Shown here piece after piece: positions 1 through 7,871 of a stretch of DNA of 64,000 bases (its first letter is position 1; the number at the start of each line of letters is the position of its first letter). A program made the translations under genes and the position numbers. Source of the DNA: Amycolatopsis sp. FDAARGOS 1241 (GTDB lineage: Bacteria > Actinomycetota > Actinomycetes > Mycobacteriales > Pseudonocardiaceae); NCBI RefSeq assembly GCF_016889705.1, contig NZ_CP069526.1, positions 8,708,001 to 8,772,000 of the forward strand, in the 5' to 3' direction. The notes below the pieces were generated by a model that made no database searches, was not told the DNA's origin, and saw only the letters and a program-made list of their open reading frames with translations.

Positions 1-2
1 CC

Positions 3-143
3 GTCCGCGCCGGTCGCGTGCTCCTGCTCGACGGCCGCGAGACCCTCATCGGCAGCCACGCCGACCTGCTCGCCCGCTCGGCGCGGTACGCGGCGCTGAT
101 GCAGGCGTGGCTGCCGGCTGCGCCGGTCCGAACGGCGGGGTGA
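3..143 (+). CDS. ABC exporter, C-terminal end (partial)
   Basis: Only the last 46 codons are inside the window; the gene enters from the left edge. The reading frame gives VRAGRVLLLDGRETLIGSHA followed by DLLARSARYAALMQAWL. This is the usual end of the nucleotide-binding domain of an ABC exporter: the strand after the H-loop ('RVLLLDGG..IGSH..LL') and the closing helix '..YAALMQ'. It was probably a fused membrane/ATPase half-transporter. The substrate cannot be told. The stop codon is TGA at 141-143. The family assignment is fairly safe despite the short stretch; everything else about the gene is outside the window. Confidence 0.75.
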   Translation, partial: VRAGRVLLLDGRETLIGSHADLLARSARYAALMQAWLPAAPVRTAG

Positions 144-548
144 CCGATTGGCACCATTCACGGCGAATACGTGTCGACAAATCTCTTCAGCGACTACCCG
201 GCCAGTGGGATCCACCACCGTTCCCGGATTCCACATTCACTCGTTCAGCCCAGCGGGGCACTACCCGCCAATCGACCGGAGCCCGGACCACGGGAAATGC
301 GGGTAATCGGCCGCCTACCCCTCGTGACCGGCCCGGAAGCGGTGTCGACCGGCAGGTCGGCTACGCGATCGGGAGCACCACGATGGTCTCGTTCGTGGTA
401 AAAAACGGACCCGCTGATCTGTTCCGTGGTGTAACGAAGGGTGAGTCGAGGATTCATGAGGGCGACCCACCCCGTACCACTGCGGTATCCGCTTCCCCGG
501 CCGGGTTCCGGCTTTTGCTGACTGTGACTCAGGAGTTCGTGAATCGTC
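144..548. other. Non-coding leader upstream of the conservon
   Basis: About 400 bases between the ABC exporter stop and cvnA. Short open frames here have no recognisable content or ribosome sites. The stretch is less GC-rich than its surroundings near 400-440 and presumably carries the conservon promoter, but I could not fix -35 and -10 boxes. An AGGAG stands at 531-535, ahead of the cvnA GTG. Confidence 0.5.
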
Positions 549-2978
549 GTGGAGAACAAGGATGAGTCCGGTAAGGCGTACGACAAGTCGATCCGGAAAA
601 GGCTGACCAGGACCGTTCTCATCCCGAGCATCACGCTGCTCGTGCTGTGGACCGCGGTCTCGTCGTATTTCTTCATCAACGGCCTGTACGTGCGCCTCGT
701 CGCCGTCTCCGTGCGCGAGGTGTCGATCCCCGCGATCAACGCGCTGTCGGCGCTGCAGCAGGAGCGCCAAGTCGCGCTGCAGTACCTCGACGGACCCGGC
801 ACGGGGATCGACCAGCTGCAGCAGCAGGAGAAGGGCACCGACGAGAAGCTCAAGGGCATGCAGGACGCCTTCGCGTCCACGATCTCGAGCGCACCCGCCG
901 AGATCGCCGACAAGGTCACCGCGCTGAAGTCCCAGCTCGACCAGTTGCCGGTGCTGCGTTCGCAGATCAACTTCCGCACCATCGGCCGCGCTCAGGTGAA
1001 CGGCTACTTCAACGGCCTGCTCGACACCGCGTCGACGCTGTTCGACACCCAGGCCCGCATCGTGCCCGACGCGACGGCCGTGCAGGGCGCGATCTCCGCG
1101 ACCTCGCTGTTCCGCGCGAGCGACCTGATGTCGCGCGAGACGTCGCTGGTGTCCAGCGCGCTGGCGAGCGGGAACTTCGCCCCCGACGACTTCGTGCAGT
1201 TCACGCAGCTGACGGGGTTCTACCGCACGCAGGTCAGCCAGGTCGCGCCGTTCCTCGAGCCCTCGGTGCGCGACCAGTACCAGGCCCTCGTGGCGAGCCC
1301 GGCCTGGAAGCAGCTCACCGACGCGGAGAGCGCGCTCGTGAAGCACGGCCCGTGGACGCAGGACGACCGGGACACGGTGCCGGTCGCGGCGGCGGACTGG
1401 CACACCCTCACCAACCAGGTCGCGAGCGGCCTCACCGCGCTGACGATCGCCCAGGGTGACAAGGTGTCCGCTGCCGCCATCGATTCCGGTGACGCCCAGC
1501 TGCGCAACGCGATCATCGGCAGCATCGTGGCCCTGCTCGCCTCACTGGCCGCGATCATCGTCGCGGTGCGGGTGTCGCGCTCGCTCGTCGACCGCGCCCT
1601 GATGACGCGGCTTGAGCGCCTGCGCAACGACTCACTGGACCTCGCCCGCAACCGGCTGCCGAACATCGTGGGCCGGCTGAAGAACGGCGAACCCGTCGAC
1701 GTGAGCGCCGAGCTGCCGCAGCTCGACCACGGCCTCGACGAGATCGGCCAGGTGGCCGAGGCGTTCAACGTCGCGCAGCTGACCGCCGTCAACGCGGCCG
1801 CCAGTGAGGCCAAGGCCCGCAGTGGTGTCCACAACGTGTTCCTCGGCATCGCGCACCGCAACCAGGTGCTCGTGCACCGGCAGCTGCAGATCCTCGACGA
1901 GATGGAGAGCCGGGAGGAGAACTCCACCCAGCTCGCGTCGCTCTTCCAGCTCGACCACCTCGCGGCCCGTGCGCGCCGCACCACGGAGAACCTGATCATC
2001 CTCGGCGGCAAGCAGCCGGGCCGGCGCTGGCGCAAGCCGGTGTCGCTGATGGAGGTGCTGCGCGCCGCCGTCTCCGAGACCGAGCAGTACTCGCGGGTGC
2101 AGGTCGAGCAGGTGCCCGAAATCTCGATCGTCGGGTCGGCCGTGGCCGACACCATCCACCTGATCGCCGAGCTGGTGGACAACGCCACGTCGTTCTCCCC
2201 GCCCGGCTCACCGGTGGAGGTGACCAGCCGGATGGTCGCGCGCGGCGTGGTCGTCGACATCTCCGACCAGGGCCTCGGCATGAAGGAGGGCGTGCGCGAC
2301 TGGGCCAACTCGATGATGGCCGACGCGCCCGAGTTCGACGCCATGGCGCTGCGGGCCGACTCCAGTCTCGGCCTGTTCGTGGTCGCGCGGCTGGCTTCGC
2401 GGCTCGACATCACCGTCACGTTCGATCCGTCCCGGTACGGTGGCACCCGCGCCACCGTGCTGATCCCGACCCAACACCTGGCCGGCGACGAGTCGGCCGA
2501 TGCCGTCGGCAACGCCGAGTTCCGGTCCGAAGCCCCGCGCGAGCACGACGCGGTACTGGAACCGGTGGGCGGCTCCACCCGTCCGGCTCTGGAGAACTCA
2601 CCGCGTCTCATGGAACCCACCAGCTCGTTCACCGGCCAGATCCCGATGAGGCGAGACGCCAAGCCGAGGCCGTACCCGGCTCGCGCGTACACCCCGGTCG
2701 AGCATCCCGACCAACCACAACCGCCGGCTCCGGTACGCGCACCGGTAGCCGCGGCTGGGGAACCGGCCGGCGAGCCCGACCAGAGCCTGCTGCGCGGCGA
2801 CGACCGGCCCCGGCTGCCCCGGCGGCAGCCGCAGCAGAACCTCGTCGCACAGCTGCAGCAGGACGATCCGGGCGAGCAGAACGCCGACGTCGCGGCCAAC
2901 GGCGAAGCCACGGCCCGCACGCTGATGGCGTTCCACAAGGGCACCCGCCGCGCGCGTGGCGGCGCCGACGATGCCTAG
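549..2978 (+). CDS. cvnA: Conservon sensor-like histidine kinase CvnA
   Basis: An 809-residue membrane sensor. Membrane segments lie at about residues 17-40 and 322-345 and flank an all-helical extracellular region of nitrate-sensor (NIT) type. A HAMP-like linker and a GHKL ATPase domain follow, with the N-box Asn near residue 545 (ELVDNATSFSPP) and a G-box SDQGLGM. The last 170 residues are a Pro/Arg-rich tail of low complexity. There is no clear phospho-accepting His box before the ATPase, as is usual for CvnA. The GTG start has AGGAG 13 bases upstream, a long spacing. It leads cvnBCD on the same strand. In Streptomyces such membrane kinase/GTPase units act like eukaryotic G-protein receptor systems and affect differentiation and secondary metabolism; the signal here is unknown. 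Confidence 0.9.
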   Translation: MENKDESGKAYDKSIRKRLTRTVLIPSITLLVLWTAVSSYFFINGLYVRLVAVSVREVSIPAINALSALQQERQVALQYLDGPGTGIDQLQQQEKGTDEKLKGMQDAFASTISSAPAEIADKVTALKSQLDQLPVLRSQINFRTIGRAQVNGYFNGLLDTASTLFDTQARIVPDATAVQGAISATSLFRASDLMSRETSLVSSALASGNFAPDDFVQFTQLTGFYRTQVSQVAPFLEPSVRDQYQALVASPAWKQLTDAESALVKHGPWTQDDRDTVPVAAADWHTLTNQVASGLTALTIAQGDKVSAAAIDSGDAQLRNAIIGSIVALLASLAAIIVAVRVSRSLVDRALMTRLERLRNDSLDLARNRLPNIVGRLKNGEPVDVSAELPQLDHGLDEIGQVAEAFNVAQLTAVNAAASEAKARSGVHNVFLGIAHRNQVLVHRQLQILDEMESREENSTQLASLFQLDHLAARARRTTENLIILGGKQPGRRWRKPVSLMEVLRAAVSETEQYSRVQVEQVPEISIVGSAVADTIHLIAELVDNATSFSPPGSPVEVTSRMVARGVVVDISDQGLGMKEGVRDWANSMMADAPEFDAMALRADSSLGLFVVARLASRLDITVTFDPSRYGGTRATVLIPTQHLAGDESADAVGNAEFRSEAPREHDAVLEPVGGSTRPALENSPRLMEPTSSFTGQIPMRRDAKPRPYPARAYTPVEHPDQPQPPAPVRAPVAAAGEPAGEPDQSLLRGDDRPRLPRRQPQQNLVAQLQQDDPGEQNADVAANGEATARTLMAFHKGTRRARGGADDA

Positions 2979-3029
2979 TCCGCGACAGCACCCAGGAAAG
3001 TCCACACAGGAAAGTCAAGGTCTCTCCGC

Positions 3030-3455
3030 ATGAACGAGTACGGGAACTCCAAACCCGACCTCAACTGGCTCCTCGACGATGTCGTCCACCGCGTCGTCGG
3101 CGCGCAGAACGCCATCGTGCTGTCCGCCGACGGCTTGCTGCTGGGCAAGTCGAACGGCATGAGCAAGGACGACTCCGACCAGTTGTCGGCGATCGCGTCC
3201 AGCCTGCAGAGCCTCGCCAAGGGGGTGAGCCGGCAGTTCAACCGGGGTCCCGTGCTGCAGAACATGATCGAGATGGAGGGCGGGTACCTCTTCGTGTCGG
3301 CGGCCGGCCAGGGCGCGTGCCTGGCGGTGCTGGCCGGTGCCGACGTGGACGTCGAAATGATCGCCTACGAGATGAACCGGCTGGTCAAGCGCGTCGGCGA
3401 CTACCTCGCTTCGGCGCCGCGGGAAGCCACCGCGATGCTCAGGGAGGCCACGTGA
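3030..3455 (+). CDS. cvnB: Roadblock/LC7 domain protein CvnB
   Basis: A 141-residue protein that is a single Roadblock/LC7 domain. The core (NAIVLSADGLLLGKSNGM, then GYLFVSAAGQGACLAVLAG) matches the conservon CvnB and MglB-like group. These proteins bind the partner GTPase and modulate its nucleotide cycle. It starts 51 bases after cvnA. Its stop overlaps the cvnC start in a GTGA arrangement (GTG at 3452, stop 3453-3455), so translation of the two is coupled. No membrane segment or signal peptide is present, so it should be cytoplasmic and recruited to CvnA. The identity is secure from both sequence and position; the functional role is taken from studied conservons. Confidence 0.92.
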   Translation: MNEYGNSKPDLNWLLDDVVHRVVGAQNAIVLSADGLLLGKSNGMSKDDSDQLSAIASSLQSLAKGVSRQFNRGPVLQNMIEMEGGYLFVSAAGQGACLAVLAGADVDVEMIAYEMNRLVKRVGDYLASAPREATAMLREAT

Positions 3456-3820
3456 CCGACGACAACTGGTACGACGAGGCCGCCGGGCCGCTGGTGCGGC
3501 CCTACACGATCACCAGTGGCCGCACGCCGTCGGAAGGTGCGCTGCTCGACGTGTCCACGCAGGTGATGACCCTGCAGTCGGAACAGGAGCCGGCAGGTCT
3601 CGGCCCGGAGCACCTGGCGATCACCCGGCTGTGCAGACGGCCGCTGTCGGTCGCGGAGATCGCGGTATACGTGAAGCTGCCGCTCGGTGTCGTCCGGGTG
3701 CTGTGCAGCGACCTGATCGAGCGCGGCCGCGTCATCACCCGATCCCCGTCCCACCAGCCGGCCCAGGCGCCGGACCACGATACTCTCCAGGCGGTTCTCG
3801 ATGGCCTCATCAAGCTCTGA
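3452..3820 (+). CDS. cvnC: DUF742 protein CvnC
   Basis: A 122-residue DUF742 protein, the third conservon component. After a short acidic N-terminus it shows the family core 'GPLVRPYTITSGRT', then a winged-helix-like half (CRRPLSVAEIAVYVKLPLGV, then VRVLCSDLIERGRV). The real start is the GTG at 3452, which overlaps the cvnB stop; a longer upstream extension of the frame lies inside cvnB and is not likely to be used. Its 3' end overlaps cvnD by 20 bases. DUF742 proteins accompany CvnB and CvnD, and a DNA-binding or adaptor role has been suggested. I can only confirm family membership and operon position. Confidence 0.9.
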   Translation: MTDDNWYDEAAGPLVRPYTITSGRTPSEGALLDVSTQVMTLQSEQEPAGLGPEHLAITRLCRRPLSVAEIAVYVKLPLGVVRVLCSDLIERGRVITRSPSHQPAQAPDHDTLQAVLDGLIKL

Positions 3821-4391
3821 CGGCAAGGCGATCGACTCGGTCCCGACGCCGGTCAAGATCATCATCGCGGGCGGCTTCGGCGCCGGGAAGACCACGATGG
3901 TCAGCTCGGTCAGCGAAATCCCCCCGCTGTCCACGGAGGAGGTGCTGACCGAGGCGAGCAACGGCGTCGACGACCTGTCCGGTGTGGAACGCAAGAAGAC
4001 CACCACGGTCGCCTTGGACTTCGGCCGGATCACGATCTCGCCCCGGCACGTGCTGTACCTCTTCGGCACACCCGGCCAGGAACGCTTCTGGTTCATGTGG
4101 GACGACCTCGCGCGCGGCGCGATCGGGACCATCGTGCTCGCGGACACGCGCCGCCTGGAGACGAGCTTCGCGGCCGTCGACTTCTTCGAGCGGCGCCGGA
4201 TCCCGTTCATCGTGGCGGTGAACTGCTTCGACAACGCCCCGCGCTACACCGCGGACGAGATCCGCGAAGCGCTGGTCGTGCCGGACCGCGTGCCGATCGT
4301 GATGTGCGACGCGCGGCAGCGGGATTCGAGCAAGATCGCCCTGATCCGCCTGGTGAAACACGCCATGACGGTGGTCCCGCAGCCCGCCTGA
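3801..4391 (+). CDS. cvnD: Conservon small GTPase CvnD
   Basis: A 196-residue Ras/Arf-like ATP/GTP-binding protein. The P-loop GGFGAGKTT (G1) lies near residue 24, followed by a switch I region (ERKKTTTVALDFGRI), the G3 motif FGTPGQERF and a G4 equivalent NCFD in place of the classical NKxD, which is typical of this conservon family. It overlaps cvnC by 20 bases and ends the conservon. A GC-rich hairpin follows at 4397-4427. No CvnE cytochrome P450 is attached here. CvnD works as the switch between nucleotide states, with CvnB as its regulator and CvnA as the membrane partner in studied examples. Confidence 0.92.
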   Translation: MASSSSDGKAIDSVPTPVKIIIAGGFGAGKTTMVSSVSEIPPLSTEEVLTEASNGVDDLSGVERKKTTTVALDFGRITISPRHVLYLFGTPGQERFWFMWDDLARGAIGTIVLADTRRLETSFAAVDFFERRRIPFIVAVNCFDNAPRYTADEIREALVVPDRVPIVMCDARQRDSSKIALIRLVKHAMTVVPQPA

Positions 4392-4396
4392 CACCC

Positions 4397-4427
4397 GTGG
4401 GAGGGGAGCCCCCCGGTTCCCCTCCAC
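4397..4427. terminator. Bidirectional hairpin between cvnD and the lyase
   Basis: GTGG-G-AGGGGA pairs with TCCCCTCCAC around a 10-base loop, with one bulged G. It sits between two convergent genes (cvnD stop 4391, lyase stop 4452) and could terminate both. There is no long T run, as usual in actinomycetes. Confidence 0.6.
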
Positions 4428-4451
4428 CTTGTCCGATGTGGACGAACGCGG

Positions 4452-5828
4452 TCAGGCCGCCACCGGGGCCATCGTCAGGTTGAAGTGCCGCAGGATCTTG
4501 GGTGCCTCGACGATCCGGTAGCCCGGCACGCTTTCCGGGTTCTTCGCGATGTCACCCAGGATCTCGGCGACGTAGTCGTAGTGGCCACGGGAGTAGGTGC
4601 GGCGCGGTAGCGCGAGGCGGACGAGCTCGAACGGCGCCGGCGTCACCAGTTCGTTGTTCTCGTCGAGCTCGCCGATGTAGAGCGAACCCAGTTCCGCGCA
4701 ACGGATCCCGCCCGCCAGGTACAGCTCACACGCGAGCGAGTGGCCCGGGAAGCGGCTCGCCGGCAGGTGCGGCAGCAGGCGGCCGGCGTTGAGGTACAGC
4801 GCGTGGATGCCCGGCGGCTGCACGATGTCCACGCCCGCTTCGTTCGCGAGCTGCGCCAGCCGCGCGGCCTCGGCCGCCCTGTTCTCGAGGTAGTGCGGGT
4901 CGAGCACCTCCTCCACGCCCTTGGCCAGGCGGTCGAGGTCGTGGGCGCCGAGGCCGCCGTAGGTGCGGAAGCCTTCGGTGGCGATGAGCAGTGCCTCGCA
5001 CCGCTGCGCGAGCTCGGGATCGCGCAGGCCGATGAACGCGCCCATCGGCGAGATGCCGTCCTTCTTGAGGCTGGCCACACATCCGTCGACGAGGCCGAAC
5101 GCCTCCTCGGCCACCTCGCGCGGCGTCTTGCCCGCGTAGCCCTCCTCGCGCTGCACCACGAGCCAGGCGTTCTCCGCGAACCGCGCGGCGTCGAGGAAGA
5201 TCGGCACGCCGTGCGCCCGCGCCAGGCGGCTCGCGGCGGCCAGGTTCGCCATCGACACGGGCTGGCCACCACCGCCGTTGTTCGTGATCGTGACGAGCAC
5301 CATGCCGACGCGCCCGGCCTCCGGCCCCGTGAGCAGCTGCTCCAGGACGTCGAGGTTGATGTTGCCCTTGAACGGTTCCAGGCTGTCGAGGTCGGCGAAC
5401 TCCGCGCACGGCAGGTCGCGGGCCTCGGCGCCGAGCAGCTCGACGTTGGCTCGTGTGGTGTCGAAATGGGTGTTGCTCACCGAGATCTTGCCCGGCCCCA
5501 GCACGTTCGAGAACAGCACGCGCTCGGCCGCCCGGCCCTGGTGCACCGGCAGGAGGTGCGGGTAGTGCGTGAGCTCGCTCAGGGCGTCGCGGAAGCGGTA
5601 GAACGACTCAGAGCCCGCGTACGCGCGGTCCGCGGCCGTGGCCGCCGCCTCCTGCCCCGTGGAGACCGCACCGGTCCCCGAGTCCGTGAGCAGGTCGATG
5701 GAGACCATGTTGGCCGGCAGGTTGAACGCGTTGTAGCCGGCCTCGGCGAGCGCTCGCTCACGCTCGGCGCGAGTGGTGACCGGGATTTCCACGACGACCT
5801 GGGCACGATAGGGCGGGAAGGTCCGCAT
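4452..5828 (-). CDS. tnaA: Tryptophanase-like PLP beta-eliminating lyase
   Basis: A 458-residue fold-type I PLP enzyme of the tryptophanase/tyrosine phenol-lyase family, near the family's usual 460-470. Seen directly: a substrate region (GSESFYRFRDALSELTHYPH), the PLP-site stretch FLDAARFAENAW, and the Schiff-base lysine region VASLKKDGISPMGAF, where the second Lys (about K256) aligns with the catalytic lysine of E. coli tryptophanase. It cleaves the side chain of tryptophan-like substrates to an indole, pyruvate and ammonia. The start has GGAGG about 8 bases upstream. The neighbouring DMATS prenyltransferase lies 45 bases upstream on the same strand. In Streptomyces this pair makes prenylated indoles, so prenyl-Trp is the likely substrate rather than free Trp or Tyr. 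The substrate is inferred from context. Confidence 0.85.
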   Translation of the reverse strand: MRTFPPYRAQVVVEIPVTTRAERERALAEAGYNAFNLPANMVSIDLLTDSGTGAVSTGQEAAATAADRAYAGSESFYRFRDALSELTHYPHLLPVHQGRAAERVLFSNVLGPGKISVSNTHFDTTRANVELLGAEARDLPCAEFADLDSLEPFKGNINLDVLEQLLTGPEAGRVGMVLVTITNNGGGGQPVSMANLAAASRLARAHGVPIFLDAARFAENAWLVVQREEGYAGKTPREVAEEAFGLVDGCVASLKKDGISPMGAFIGLRDPELAQRCEALLIATEGFRTYGGLGAHDLDRLAKGVEEVLDPHYLENRAAEAARLAQLANEAGVDIVQPPGIHALYLNAGRLLPHLPASRFPGHSLACELYLAGGIRCAELGSLYIGELDENNELVTPAPFELVRLALPRRTYSRGHYDYVAEILGDIAKNPESVPGYRIVEAPKILRHFNLTMAPVAA

Positions 5829-5873
5829 CAGGTGTTTCCTCCACTGTCTGGTGTCGGTGAAAAACTACCGCAG

Positions 5874-6950
5874 TCAGGAAACCAGTCCGAGAACCGGCCT
5901 CTTTCGCGCAGGCAGAACCTGATAAGCCTCCGATGACAGGTAGACGGTGATTCCCGAGCCGAATTCCCCCATTCTCAGAGCGACGTGGGCGATCAGCCCG
6001 ACACCGGCGCACAGTGGTCGCTGCGAGACCGCTGCCAGGGCTTTGTCCAGTTTTGTCCCGTCGAAGCCGTACTGCGCGAGAACGGCGTGCGCGCGGGCGC
6101 ACGCCACTTCGTCGTCGGGCACGTAGCTGCGAATGGGAAGATAAACGCTGTAGTTGGCCGGCCGGGCGCCCGAGCCTTCCACGAAAGAATAACTGGAGAC
6201 CAGCGGCCTGTCTTCGAACGGACCTTTCCCGCCACCGAGCACGGCGAGGAATTCGCGGATCAGCAGCGGGTCGGTTCCGGCCACCAGTTCTGCCGCGCGT
6301 TCGGCGTCGGCCGAATCCGCGGCCTCGTGCGACACGTACACCTTCACCCGCGAAAGCGGTTCGTCGTCGAGGTCGAGCGCGAAGAACGAGAAGTTGTCGC
6401 GCTCGCCGCGACGCAGCGCGTGCTCGATCATGGGATCGAATGCTTCGGCGATGTTCAGCCGGCGCAATCCTTCGCTGACCAGGGAATCGGCCATCTCCGG
6501 ACCGCTGATCTGCGGGTTCAGGTAGACCTTGATCCTCGGCGCGCGGCCCGGCCGGAAGATCAGCGAGTACCACAGCGTGAACGGACCCTGCCTCTCTTCG
6601 TGCGGCAGGAACAGGTCGGCCACGGCGTCGAGCCGGTCGGTGACCAGGCCGTACTCGCCGGCCACCTGGTCGAGGAACTCGCGCGGACTCCTCGACCCGA
6701 CGGTCTCGCCGAGGACTCGCACCACGCATTCACCCGTGGTGTCAAAGGCCACGGAGAATTCAATGGGAGTTGTGTCGTCCGCCACATTCGAGGCGAATTC
6801 AGGCGGCGCGGAGAGGCTCTTTTCCCCTTGAGCGCCCAGCAGGCCGCGCAATAAGCTCAGGTGACGGCCGTCTGCGCCGTCGAATCCGACTACTTCGCAA
6901 AGCCGGTCGAGTTGTCCGCTGATATGGGTGTACATCGACAAATCAGCCAT
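5874..6950 (-). CDS. DMATS-type indole prenyltransferase
   Basis: A 358-residue soluble ABBA-fold aromatic prenyltransferase of the bacterial DMATS (tryptophan dimethylallyltransferase) family. Recognisable blocks are 'PIEFSVAFD', 'RAPRIKVYLNPQISG', 'RVKVYVSHEAAD' and 'VYLPIRSYVPDDEV'; these alternating basic and Tyr strands line the diphosphate-binding barrel. It lacks the DDxxD motif of terpenoid synthases, as expected. It should transfer a dimethylallyl group from DMAPP to the indole ring of tryptophan, at C6 if it behaves like the Streptomyces enzyme IptA. The inner ATG (MADLSM..) is preferred over one seven codons upstream because only the inner one has a ribosome site (GGAG, about 8-10 bases). 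It is transcribed first, with the lyase following 45 bases later. Ring position and donor are inferences. Confidence 0.85.
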   Translation of the reverse strand: MADLSMYTHISGQLDRLCEVVGFDGADGRHLSLLRGLLGAQGEKSLSAPPEFASNVADDTTPIEFSVAFDTTGECVVRVLGETVGSRSPREFLDQVAGEYGLVTDRLDAVADLFLPHEERQGPFTLWYSLIFRPGRAPRIKVYLNPQISGPEMADSLVSEGLRRLNIAEAFDPMIEHALRRGERDNFSFFALDLDDEPLSRVKVYVSHEAADSADAERAAELVAGTDPLLIREFLAVLGGGKGPFEDRPLVSSYSFVEGSGARPANYSVYLPIRSYVPDDEVACARAHAVLAQYGFDGTKLDKALAAVSQRPLCAGVGLIAHVALRMGEFGSGITVYLSSEAYQVLPARKRPVLGLVS

Positions 6951-7164
6951 CGACACACTCGCTCCGACCATGGCTCAGTATTCACCGTTCATTCGTGCTT
7001 TCATGCGTTCGGCTCAGCCGCGTCACCACCGTCTGGCGGAGGGACAAGAGAACCGTCGAACAGATTAGTCGGATGAATACTGCGCCGCTACGTCTGACGG
7101 GGCGATCCGGACACGAAAAGCTGTGCCTGAGTGTGCTCGTGGGATCGGAGAGTTCACCTGAACA

Positions 7165-7645
7165 ACGCATCGACACGACGAGGTACGGCGGGTACGTGGG
7201 CACGAACATCGTGGCGGCCCGCCCGGGCATTACGGACGCAGTCTTCCGATGTTTGGCGGTGTCTTCGCTGGTAGTGGCCTCGCCGGGCGCGGGTTCGGCG
7301 GCTTGGTCGCCAGCCTGGCGAGTGACCGGCGTGGTCCGGTCGACACGGCCTGGCTCAGGCACGCTCCGCGGCCGCTCGCAGCGCTCACGAGCGACACTGA
7401 GCTTGTCGAGCACCGGAAGTTGTCTCTCCGCTTCGCCCCGAGTGAGCAGAGCCTGCGTCGGCAACCCACGGCCATCCACGGCGAGGCGCTTCCCCGCTCA
7501 CCCCTCCGTGGTCCCAGGCTGCCCGTCCTCGGCCCACAGCCGGAGCCGCTTGCGCGCGGTCTTCCCGTGGCCGTAGCCTTCGGGCGGTTCACACCACAGG
7601 GCACCAGTCCGCAGCCTCCACCGGATCTCGGTGATATGACCAGTC
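7165..7645 (-). pseudogene. Decayed IS5-family transposase remnant
   Basis: Two fragments of one DDE transposase on the minus strand. Near 7645-7498 the frame reads EIRWRLRTGALWCEPPEGYG and then HGKTARKRLRLWAEDG, the N-terminal IS5-type signature (usually [21 protein letters not shown]). Near 7480-7390 another frame reads VDGRGLPTQALLTRGEAERQ, LPVLDKLSVARERCERPRS, the segment around the catalytic core start. The part between is missing, the frames differ, and the C-terminal third fades out. No terminal inverted repeats were found. It fills most of the gap between the prenyltransferase and the methyltransferase. It is non-functional and shows past insertion at this locus. Confidence 0.7.
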
Positions 7646-7871
7646 GACGATCACACCACCGCCCGCCAACTGCCGCAACAACGACTCGAATTCGGCTTCC
7701 GCCCAATCCCGCACCTCATCCGGCCGGCGACCGCACCCGATTACCAGAAACCCGGCTCAATCACTTACCGCACCACGCTTCAGGGGCGAATAGCTCGGTT
7801 GGCGGCTGGACGCATTCCGGTGCCAATGCCATCATCAGCGGCGCACTGAGGCGGGGCAGAAGGGGTACAGC

